Below, one piece after another: positions 37,416 to 45,509 of a DNA stretch of 64,000 nt; position 1 is the stretch's first letter, and each line of letters opens with the position of its first letter. The notes below the pieces were generated by a model, which did not search any database, was not told the origin of the DNA, and saw only the letters and a program-made list of their open reading frames with translations. The DNA is from a bacterium BMS3Abin11 (GTDB lineage Bacteria > Pseudomonadota > Gammaproteobacteria > BMS3Bbin11), in the NCBI GenBank assembly GCA_002897635.1, contig BDTD01000036.1, positions 20,301 through 84,300 of the forward strand, read 5' to 3'. A program made the position numbers and the translations under genes.

Positions 37416-39926
37416 ATGTTGTGGTGGTTAACTTCTATAGCCTTAATTCTTACGCTAGCATATCTGTGTTCACCGGCTCGGATCTGGGTACCTGTTCTGG
37501 CACTATGGATACTCTTTTTGTCATTTTTCGGTGCGCTAAGCACACCTGCTGCCCTACTTAATCTGCTACTCCTCGGGATCATCGCCTCACCTTTATTTTT
37601 ACATGACCTGCGCCGCTCATTAATCAGCGACAAATTACTTGCTCTGTTTCGAAAACTATTACCAGAAATGTCCGAAACTGAGCGGATTGCACTGGAAGCA
37701 GGGACAGTCTGGTGGGATGTCGAACTATTTTCAGGCAAGCCCAACTGGGAACGCCTGCAATCGGCTCCACCTGCTCGCCTCAATGCTGACGAACAGGCCT
37801 TTATCGATGGTCCTGTGGAAGAGCTGTGTGAGCTAATCAATGACTGGGAAATTACCGAAAAGGAAAAAGACCTGCCGGCTGAAGTCTGGGCCTATCTGCG
37901 CAAACAGCGTTTTTTTGGCATGATCATTCCCAAACAATACGGCGGCCTTGAATTTACCGCCTACGGCCATTCCTGCGTCATCGCTAAAATCTCCAGTCGC
38001 AGCATCACTGCTGCAGTGACAACCATGGTTCCTAATTCACTGGGTCCCGCTGAACTTTTGCTGCAATACGGTACGGACGAACAGAAAGACTATTATCTGC
38101 CACGTCTGGCAGTCGGTGATGAAATACCCTGCTTCGCATTGACGGCACCGGAAGCTGGCTCTGATGCCGCTGCCATGACTGACTATGGAATAGTCTGTCG
38201 CGGAGAACATGACGGGAAAAAGGATGTGCTGGGTATTCGTCTGAACTGGAACAAGCGTTATATCACACTGGGCCCGGTTGCTACCATACTCGGTCTTGCC
38301 TTCAAGCTCTATGACCCTGACCATCTAATTGGTGATGATGAATCACGAGGGATTACGCTTGCCCTGATTCCAACCGATACCAAAGGCGTCACTATCGGTA
38401 AACGACATAATCCACTGAATGTTCCTTTTCAGAACGGCCCCAACTCGGGCAAGGATGTCTTTATACCTGTAGACTGGATCATTGGAGGTAAAAGTGGAAT
38501 TGGGCAGGGCTGGCGTATGTTGATGGAGCGTCTGGCGGTCGGCCGCTCGATTTCCCTGCCTGCTCTCAGTGCCGGTGCGGGCAAGTTAGTGTCAGCAACG
38601 ACCGGCGCCTACTCACGTATCCGCCACCAGTTCCGAATACCTATCGGTCATTTCGAAGGTGTCGAAGAGGCCCTTTCTAAAATTGCCGGCTACACCTATA
38701 TCATGGAGGCAACACGCCGCCTCACCTGTGTCGCGGTTGATATAGGCGAAAAACCTTCGGTGCTGTCGGCAATCGCGAAGTACAACCTGACTGAGATGAT
38801 GCGCAAGACCATCAATCACGCCATGGACGTACAGGGCGGCAGTGGCATATGCCTCGGTCCACGCAATCTGGTCGGGAATGCCTATCAGGGTGTTCCAGTA
38901 GGGATCACGGTTGAAGGGGCAAACATCCTTACCCGCACCATGATAGTCTTCGGTCAGGGTGCTGTACGCTGCCATCCATACCTGTTAAAAGAAATGCATG
39001 CAGCACAGGACAAAGACAACCCACAAAGCAGTAAGGATTTCGATGAGGCGCTGTTTGGTCACATCGGCTGGTCCATCAGCAATATGGCTCGCAGTCTGGT
39101 GCTGGCATTGACGGATGCGCGAATAATTGCCGCTCCTGGCAGTCCCGCCCGCCGCTATTACCAGCAAATCTCCAGGATGAGCGCCTGTTTTGCTGTTGCC
39201 GCTGATACATCAGCGATGCTTCTTGGTGCTAGCCTGAAACGACGTGAGGCCTTATCCGGTCGACTGGCAGATGCCTTGAGTCATCTCTATCTTGGCTCTG
39301 CAGTATTGAAATATTTTCTGGATAGTGGTGAGAAAAAAGCAGACAGGGTGCTAGTAGACTGGTCCAGCCAGTACTGCCTGTACCAGGTACAGGAAGCACT
39401 GCTAGAACTCTATCGCAACCTGCCGGTCAAGGCAGTTGGCTGGACGCTGAGACTGCTCACCTTCCCGCTGGGCAGACGCTTCCAACTACCGAACGACAGA
39501 CTTAACCACCGTGTTGCCCGTCTACTGCAACAACCCTCTGAGGCGCGTGATCGTCTAATCTCTGGCATCTTCATCAGCACCGACCCGCAAGAAGCTACTG
39601 GACGACTGGAAGATGCCCTGCATCAGTTAGTGAATACTGCTGACATAGACAAACGTTTGCAGGAGGCCCTACGTGGTCAGCTTAGCGACATCGCCACGGA
39701 TGCTGACAAGATAAATGCAGGCATTGAGCAGGAAATTATTACTACCGAGGAGGGCAATCAACTTCTCAGCGCCTGGGCGGCAAGACGCGAGTGTATTCAG
39801 GTGGATTCGTTCGAACCAGCGAAAGGAGCGATTGAGAATGCCAGAGGGAAGAAGAGAGTTAAAAGAAGGAAGAGGGTGGTGAAAAGCAGGAAGAAAGCGA
39901 TTAAAAGTAAAAAGGTAAAAAGTTAA
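37416..39926 (+). CDS. fadE: FadE-type acyl-CoA dehydrogenase
   Basis: This 836-residue FAD enzyme catalyses the first step of fatty-acid beta-oxidation. Two N-terminal transmembrane helices (about 1-65) and the long length are those of FadE (E. coli 814), not of short dehydrogenases. The core shows FFGMIIPKQYGGLEFTAYGHS, TAPEAGSDAA, TEMMRK..NHAMDVQGGSG and ITVEGANILTRTMIVFGQGA. A Lys/Arg-rich tail (last 25 residues) is unusual and of unknown role. AGGAGGT lies 6 bases before the ATG. It is the first of four genes of the pathway. Confidence 0.95.
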   Translation: MLWWLTSIALILTLAYLCSPARIWVPVLALWILFLSFFGALSTPAALLNLLLLGIIASPLFLHDLRRSLISDKLLALFRKLLPEMSETERIALEAGTVWWDVELFSGKPNWERLQSAPPARLNADEQAFIDGPVEELCELINDWEITEKEKDLPAEVWAYLRKQRFFGMIIPKQYGGLEFTAYGHSCVIAKISSRSITAAVTTMVPNSLGPAELLLQYGTDEQKDYYLPRLAVGDEIPCFALTAPEAGSDAAAMTDYGIVCRGEHDGKKDVLGIRLNWNKRYITLGPVATILGLAFKLYDPDHLIGDDESRGITLALIPTDTKGVTIGKRHNPLNVPFQNGPNSGKDVFIPVDWIIGGKSGIGQGWRMLMERLAVGRSISLPALSAGAGKLVSATTGAYSRIRHQFRIPIGHFEGVEEALSKIAGYTYIMEATRRLTCVAVDIGEKPSVLSAIAKYNLTEMMRKTINHAMDVQGGSGICLGPRNLVGNAYQGVPVGITVEGANILTRTMIVFGQGAVRCHPYLLKEMHAAQDKDNPQSSKDFDEALFGHIGWSISNMARSLVLALTDARIIAAPGSPARRYYQQISRMSACFAVAADTSAMLLGASLKRREALSGRLADALSHLYLGSAVLKYFLDSGEKKADRVLVDWSSQYCLYQVQEALLELYRNLPVKAVGWTLRLLTFPLGRRFQLPNDRLNHRVARLLQQPSEARDRLISGIFISTDPQEATGRLEDALHQLVNTADIDKRLQEALRGQLSDIATDADKINAGIEQEIITTEEGNQLLSAWAARRECIQVDSFEPAKGAIENARGKKRVKRRKRVVKSRKKAIKSKKVKS

Positions 39927-39987
39927 AGGAAAGACAAAAGACAAAAGACAAATAAACTACCCCGCAGCAAGCTGACGGGGTATTAAA

Positions 39988-40058
39988 TGTAGGTGCGAAT
40001 TCATTCGCACAGCGATGCCAATGTTTATGCACATTGTGCGAATGAATTCGCACCTACA
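39988..40058. repeat. perfect inverted repeat with 24-bp arms upstream of fadI
   Basis: The left arm begins TGTAGGTGCGAATTCATTCG (39988-40011) and the right arm (40035-40058) is its exact reverse complement, with a 23-base loop. It lies in the 220-base gap between fadE and fadI. A degenerate relative is at 31324-31372. In RNA it would be a very stable hairpin. Confidence 0.85.
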
Positions 40059-40146
40059 GTTTTCGTGGCAAGCCACGGGGAATTATGCCCATAGGGATTA
40101 AAATTTTCCTTGAAACTTGGAACCTGGAACTTGGAACTAATATAAA

Positions 40147-41439
40147 ATGATCAAAGGTAAGCCAGTCTATATTGTTGACGGAACGCGCAGTCCGTTTCTC
40201 AAAGCTCGTGGTAAGCCCGGGCCGTTTAATGCGGCTGATCTGGCAGTGGCAACAGGAAAACCCCTGCTCAATCGGTTACCCTTTTCAGCTGACGTGATCG
40301 ACGAAGTCATTGTCGGTTGTGTTATGCCTGGGCCGCATGAAGTCAATATTGCTCGCATCATCGCCTTGCGGCTGGGCTGTGGCAATGAAACCCCTGCCTG
40401 GACAGTACAACGAAATTGTGCTTCCGGTATGCAGGCGCTGGATTCTGCTGCACGCAATATTTCCCAGGGTGATGCCGACCTGATTTTGGCCGGTGGTGTT
40501 GAAGTAATGAGCCACGCACCCATTCTGTTAAATGAGCAAATGACGATCTGGCTGGCCGAATTTAGTCGGGCTCGCACACCATTAAAAAAACTTGCTGCAC
40601 TTGGCCGTCTGCGTCCTGCATATCTTAAACCTGTCATCGGCCTGATCTGCGGCCTGCACGACCCAGTGGTAAATCTGTCAATGGGCCAGACGGCTGAAAA
40701 CCTGGTTTATCAGTTCGGTCTTAATCGGCAGGAAATTGATCGCTATGCCCTCACCAGCCACCAGCGGCTTGCTAACGCCCAGGATAAAAAGCATCTTGAA
40801 GAACTGGTGACAGTCTATGACAGGGCAGGTAAGTTCTATGAAAATGATGACGGACTGCGGCGCGAAAGCACGATGGAATCACTGGCCAAACTGAAACCGG
40901 TATTTGATCGCAAATACGGCAAAATCACTGCGGGTAACAGTGCCCAGATAACCGATGGCTGTGCCCTGTTGATACTGGCCAGCGAAAAGGCCGTCAAGCA
41001 GCATAAATTGCCGGTACTCGGCCGACTGCGTGATAGTGAGTGGGCGGCACTCGACCCGGCGATCATGGGACTGGGGCCGGTACATGCTATAACACCGTTG
41101 TTGAAACGACAGCGTCTGAAGATAGATGATATCGATTTCTGGGAAATCAACGAAGCCTTTGCGGCACAGGTGCTTGCCTGTAAACGTGCCTGGGCCGACA
41201 GTAAATATTGCCGGCAGCACCTGCACCTACGTTCGGCTTTTGGAGAACTGGATGAAAACAAACTGAATATTGATGGTGGCGGCGTCAGCATCGGACATCC
41301 GGTAGGTGCCACTGGCGCCCGCATCACACTGCATCTGCTGGAGATACTTAAACGAACTAATAGCAGACGCGGCATTGCCTCGCTTTGTATCGGCGGTGGA
41401 CAGGGTGGTGCAGTACTGGTGGAGCGTGCTGATGACTGA
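40147..41439 (+). CDS. fadI: acetyl-CoA C-acyltransferase (3-ketoacyl-CoA thiolase, FadI type)
   Basis: This 430-residue thiolase carries out the last step of beta-oxidation. The nucleophilic cysteine is C91 in QRNCASGMQALDSA, the catalytic H384 is in VSIGHPVGATGARI, and the second cysteine C414 is in LCIGGGQGG. The length and the long loop region fit FadI more than FadA (387). No strong ribosome site is visible. Its end overlaps the start of fadJ by 8 bases. Confidence 0.93.
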   Translation: MIKGKPVYIVDGTRSPFLKARGKPGPFNAADLAVATGKPLLNRLPFSADVIDEVIVGCVMPGPHEVNIARIIALRLGCGNETPAWTVQRNCASGMQALDSAARNISQGDADLILAGGVEVMSHAPILLNEQMTIWLAEFSRARTPLKKLAALGRLRPAYLKPVIGLICGLHDPVVNLSMGQTAENLVYQFGLNRQEIDRYALTSHQRLANAQDKKHLEELVTVYDRAGKFYENDDGLRRESTMESLAKLKPVFDRKYGKITAGNSAQITDGCALLILASEKAVKQHKLPVLGRLRDSEWAALDPAIMGLGPVHAITPLLKRQRLKIDDIDFWEINEAFAAQVLACKRAWADSKYCRQHLHLRSAFGELDENKLNIDGGGVSIGHPVGATGARITLHLLEILKRTNSRRGIASLCIGGGQGGAVLVERADD

Positions 41440-43486
41440 AAAGAAGATTAAAAGCCAGCCTCTGCACTGGCACACTGAGACCGATGCGGCTAACATCATC
41501 TGGCTCTCTCTTGACCGGGCAGACACCAGCGCAAACTCACTCTCACATGCCGTACTTGATGAACTGAAGACTATTCTGGAGAACCTGCATAATCAACCGT
41601 CTGATGGGCTGGTTATCCGCTCCGCAAAAAAGAACGGCTTCATTTTTGGTGCAGATATAAATGAGTTCACCGCACTGGAAGATGCCGCTAAGACCATGGC
41701 GTTGATCCGTCGTGGCCAGCATGTCATGGATATGATAGAGAGTCTGCCCTGCCCAACACTGGCGCTGATCAATGGCGTCTGCATGGGGGGCGGTACAGAG
41801 CTTGCACTGGCCTGCGATTATCGGGTCGCCGATACCGATGCACGTCTCGGCCTGCCTGAAATAAAACTGGGCATACATCCGGGCTTCGGCGGTGTTGCAC
41901 GCTCTATCCCACTACTAGGTGCGCCAGCTGCAATGGATATTATGCTGAGTGGCCGCACCGTCTTTGCCTCTCCTGCCCGACGTATAGGTCTGCTAGATGC
42001 TATCGTTCCGCTGCGTCAAATGGAGTCTGCCGCCAGCCATTTCATCAAAAGTAGGCCCAAAAAGCGCCAGGCGAAATGGTATCTGCAGTTGACCTCACAC
42101 CCCCTTGTCAGACCGCTATTGGCACGTTATCTGCGCAAGCAGGTCAGTAACAAGGCCCGAAAAGAACACTATCCGGCACCCTATGCATTGATAGATCTCT
42201 GGCAGCGTCATGGCAGCAATAAGCGAGCCATGCTGGATGCCGAGGTCACTTCAGTCAGTCATCTAATGATGACACCGACCTCACGCAATCTTGTACGTGT
42301 CTTCCTGCTGCAGGATCGCCTCAAGTCATTTGGCAAGGATCCTGCCATAGACAAAGATGCCTTCCAGCATGTCCATGTGATAGGCGGCGGCATCATGGGC
42401 GGGGACATCGCTGCCTGGTGTGCCTCACGGGGATTAAAAGTTACACTGCAGGAAACACGTAAAGAAGCCGTTGCCAGTACCTTGCAGCGTGCCGGTAAAC
42501 TATATAAAAAACGCCTCAGGATAACCCATCGCATTACTTCAGCACTTGATAATATTATTGTTGATCCGGACGGCCACGGACTGAAGAAAGCAGATGTCGT
42601 AATTGAGGCCATCTATGAAAACATGGATGCCAAACATGACTTACTGAAATCTGTCGAACCGTTCCTGCAGACCCACGCGCTGCTGGCAAGCAATACCTCC
42701 AGCCTGATGCTGGAAGAACTGGATACAGTAATGTCTGAGCCTCAGCGGCTTGTCGGCCTGCATTTTTTCAACCCTGTCGCCCAAATGCCTCTGGTTGAGA
42801 TCGTCAATGGCGAGCAGACTGCGGCCTTCGTGGCTTCACAGGCAGCATGCTTTGCCCATCGTCTGGGAAAGCTGCCATTGCCGGTAAAAAGTTCTCCCGG
42901 CTTTCTGGTCAATCGCATCCTCATGCCTTACCTGATGGAAGCCATGATACTGGTTGAAGAAGGTGTATCTCTGACAGACATCGACAAAGCGGCAACTGAT
43001 TTCGGCATGCCGATGGGGCCGATCACCCTCGCCGATACCGTCGGCCTGGACATTTGCCTTTCGGTGGCGAATAACCTGTCAGAAAAACTGGGTGGCTCTG
43101 TACCCCAGCATCTGATGAATAGGGTAAAAGCCGGCAAGCTTGGCAAGAAAACCGGCACTGGTTTTTATCAATGGAACAAAGGCAAAATCGTTAAACCTGA
43201 TGGCAATGAAAAAACACTAACTGCTGAGCTCACAGATAGACTGATACTGCGCCTGCTAAACGAATCCGTTGCCTGTCTTCGAGAGGGTATCGTAGAGGAT
43301 ACAGATTTACTCGATGCAGGGGTGATTTTTGGTACTGGCTTCGCACCGTTCCGTGGCGGTCCAATGCGCTATATTAAAGAAACAGGCGAGAAGGCCACTT
43401 ATAACAAACTACAGCAGCTGTCTCGCCAGCACGGTGAACGTTTCTCGCCTGATGCCGGTTGGGAGTCATTGTTAACAGGTGAATAA
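41432..43486 (+). CDS. fadJ: multifunctional fatty-acid oxidation alpha subunit (FadJ type)
   Basis: This 684-residue protein has an N-terminal enoyl-CoA hydratase/isomerase domain (about 10-190, GVCMGGGTELALACDYRVA) and a 3-hydroxyacyl-CoA dehydrogenase (NAD motif IGGGIMGGDIAAWCASRG from about 316, then HFFNPVAQMPLVEIV). The start MTEKKIKSQP at 41432 overlaps fadI out of frame. A longer frame from 41306 lies inside fadI and is not supported. It works with the thiolase in one complex. Confidence 0.94.
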   Translation: MTEKKIKSQPLHWHTETDAANIIWLSLDRADTSANSLSHAVLDELKTILENLHNQPSDGLVIRSAKKNGFIFGADINEFTALEDAAKTMALIRRGQHVMDMIESLPCPTLALINGVCMGGGTELALACDYRVADTDARLGLPEIKLGIHPGFGGVARSIPLLGAPAAMDIMLSGRTVFASPARRIGLLDAIVPLRQMESAASHFIKSRPKKRQAKWYLQLTSHPLVRPLLARYLRKQVSNKARKEHYPAPYALIDLWQRHGSNKRAMLDAEVTSVSHLMMTPTSRNLVRVFLLQDRLKSFGKDPAIDKDAFQHVHVIGGGIMGGDIAAWCASRGLKVTLQETRKEAVASTLQRAGKLYKKRLRITHRITSALDNIIVDPDGHGLKKADVVIEAIYENMDAKHDLLKSVEPFLQTHALLASNTSSLMLEELDTVMSEPQRLVGLHFFNPVAQMPLVEIVNGEQTAAFVASQAACFAHRLGKLPLPVKSSPGFLVNRILMPYLMEAMILVEEGVSLTDIDKAATDFGMPMGPITLADTVGLDICLSVANNLSEKLGGSVPQHLMNRVKAGKLGKKTGTGFYQWNKGKIVKPDGNEKTLTAELTDRLILRLLNESVACLREGIVEDTDLLDAGVIFGTGFAPFRGGPMRYIKETGEKATYNKLQQLSRQHGERFSPDAGWESLLTGE

Positions 43487-43513
43487 AAAGCAAAACGAGA
43501 GGGACGCATACTG

Positions 43514-45376
43514 ATGTCAGCCACCGATAGCCGGCAATCTGAACTATCAACTGACACTGACGATGCCGATGGCAGTGATGTCATCCATCCTGATACTGCA
43601 AAATCTATATATGGATTAATGCACGAGCGGTTGTTACGTAGCCCGGAACATTGCGCATATCGACAGTTCGATAAAGAAACAGAAAGCTGGCAGGATACCA
43701 GCTGGCGTGAGCTGAATGAGCTGATTGCCTGCTGGCATGCAGGGCTTAGCAATGAAAACCTGAAAGCCGGTGACCGAGTCGCTATGTGTATGAACAACTG
43801 TATAGCCTGGGTAGCCTATGAACTGGCGGCGCAAAGCCTGGGTCTGGTGACTATCTCTCTTTATTCCACTGACCGGCCAAATAACATGGCCTATATCCTT
43901 GAAGATTCAGGTGCACGTGTCTTTCTGGTCGGGCAATCCCGGAAATGGGAAAAGCTGAAAAATACCGGAAAAAAACTACCTGAACTACAAACTGTTCTCT
44001 GCCTCTCCAGTTCAACCCCTCAATCAACTGACAATAATGACGAACGCGTTAAGCTGGTTGCGGACTGGCTACCGGACAACGGTACTATCAATGATGCATC
44101 TGGAGCGTCAGACAGCCTGGCAACTATCGTTTACACCTCGGGTACTACAGGGCGGCCGAAAGGCGTTATGCTAAGCCACTACAACCTACTCTGGAATGCA
44201 TGGGCCGGACTACATCATATTATGGTCTACCCAAATGATCTCGCTCTTTCATTTCTACCTCTGTCGCATACCCTTGAGCGAAGTGGTGGTTTCATCCTGC
44301 CAATGATGGCAGGGGCAAGCGTCGCCTTTAACCGATCAATACCGGAACTGGCCGAAGACCTGAAAACTATCAGGCCGACCTTCATTGTTTCTGTGCCGCG
44401 AATTTTCGAGCGCATTTACATTAAGATTCACGATGGCCTGAAACTGAAACCCGCGCCTGTACGCTGGTTGTTCAAGGCCGCTGTTAATACCGGCTGGAAA
44501 CGTTTTGAATATCTTCAGGGGCGCCGCCGCAGCAGCATCTGGAAGTTAACCTGGCCCTTGTATGAAAAGCTCTTCTGCCAACGTGTGCAACAGGCATTCG
44601 GTGGCCGTCTGCGATTTGCCATCTCGGGCGGCGCACCCCTTTCATTTCCCATTGCACAGACATTTCTTGCGCTTGGGATAAATATACAACAGGGATACGG
44701 CCTGACTGAAACCAGCCCGGTAATATCAGTCAACAGCCTGACAGACAACAGACCTGAAACAGTCGGTACCGCAATTCGTGATACTGAAATAAGAATTGGT
44801 GAGGACGATGAGCTGCAGGTAAAATCACCGGGGGTAATGATGGGATACTGGAATAATCATACTGCCACCTACCAGAGCATTGATACCGATGGCTGGTTGC
44901 GTACTGGCGACAAGGCAAAAATAGATGATGATGGCCACATCACCATTACCGGTCGCTTAAAAGAAATTATTGTGCTCAATACGGGTGAAAAAGTTCCTCC
45001 GGCAGACATAGAAATGGCCATCGCTACCGACAGCCTGTTTGAACAGGTCATGGTTATTGGCGAAGGACATCCTTTTCTTTCCGTGCTGGTCGTACTAAAT
45101 AAACAGCAGTACGAAGGCATACTGAGTAAACGAAAAGGATTATCAGATAAGGATGTCAATTCAACTGAATCAAAAGAGTATTTGCTACAGCGCATCTTCC
45201 CCCTGCTGCATGACTTCCCGGGTTATGCACAGGTTTTTGGTATCGCTGTTATTGATGAGCCGTGGACAGTTGAAAATGAATTAATGACACCAACATTGAA
45301 GCTGAAACGGGATGTTATCCTGCAGCGTTACAAAGAGAAAATTGATGAGATATATGAAGGACATAAAGCCCTGTAA
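43514..45376 (+). CDS. long-chain fatty-acid--CoA ligase (AMP-forming)
   Basis: This 620-residue acyl-activating enzyme has the AMP-binding P-loop YTSGTTGRPKGVML (about 206-219), GYGLTETSPVISVN (about 395) and the hinge GWLRTGDKAKIDDDG and TGRLKEIIVLNTGEKVPP. The layout resembles the 600-residue FAA1/AasC-type ligases (FACL15 group) rather than E. coli FadD (561). It supplies acyl-CoA to the preceding fadE-fadI-fadJ genes and begins 27 bases after fadJ, so it is likely the last gene of the transcript. Confidence 0.92.
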   Translation: MSATDSRQSELSTDTDDADGSDVIHPDTAKSIYGLMHERLLRSPEHCAYRQFDKETESWQDTSWRELNELIACWHAGLSNENLKAGDRVAMCMNNCIAWVAYELAAQSLGLVTISLYSTDRPNNMAYILEDSGARVFLVGQSRKWEKLKNTGKKLPELQTVLCLSSSTPQSTDNNDERVKLVADWLPDNGTINDASGASDSLATIVYTSGTTGRPKGVMLSHYNLLWNAWAGLHHIMVYPNDLALSFLPLSHTLERSGGFILPMMAGASVAFNRSIPELAEDLKTIRPTFIVSVPRIFERIYIKIHDGLKLKPAPVRWLFKAAVNTGWKRFEYLQGRRRSSIWKLTWPLYEKLFCQRVQQAFGGRLRFAISGGAPLSFPIAQTFLALGINIQQGYGLTETSPVISVNSLTDNRPETVGTAIRDTEIRIGEDDELQVKSPGVMMGYWNNHTATYQSIDTDGWLRTGDKAKIDDDGHITITGRLKEIIVLNTGEKVPPADIEMAIATDSLFEQVMVIGEGHPFLSVLVVLNKQQYEGILSKRKGLSDKDVNSTESKEYLLQRIFPLLHDFPGYAQVFGIAVIDEPWTVENELMTPTLKLKRDVILQRYKEKIDEIYEGHKAL

Positions 45377-45509
45377 AATAATGGCTGCCATCAGGCGTGT
45401 GGACCAGGTCAGGCTATTAAGCAAATGGACATCCAGTTTTTCTTTATTTTATAAAAACTAAGCTGCCTTTTGTTTAATGGTAGGTGTATTGTTTGTTGAA
45501 AAAAGTGTT

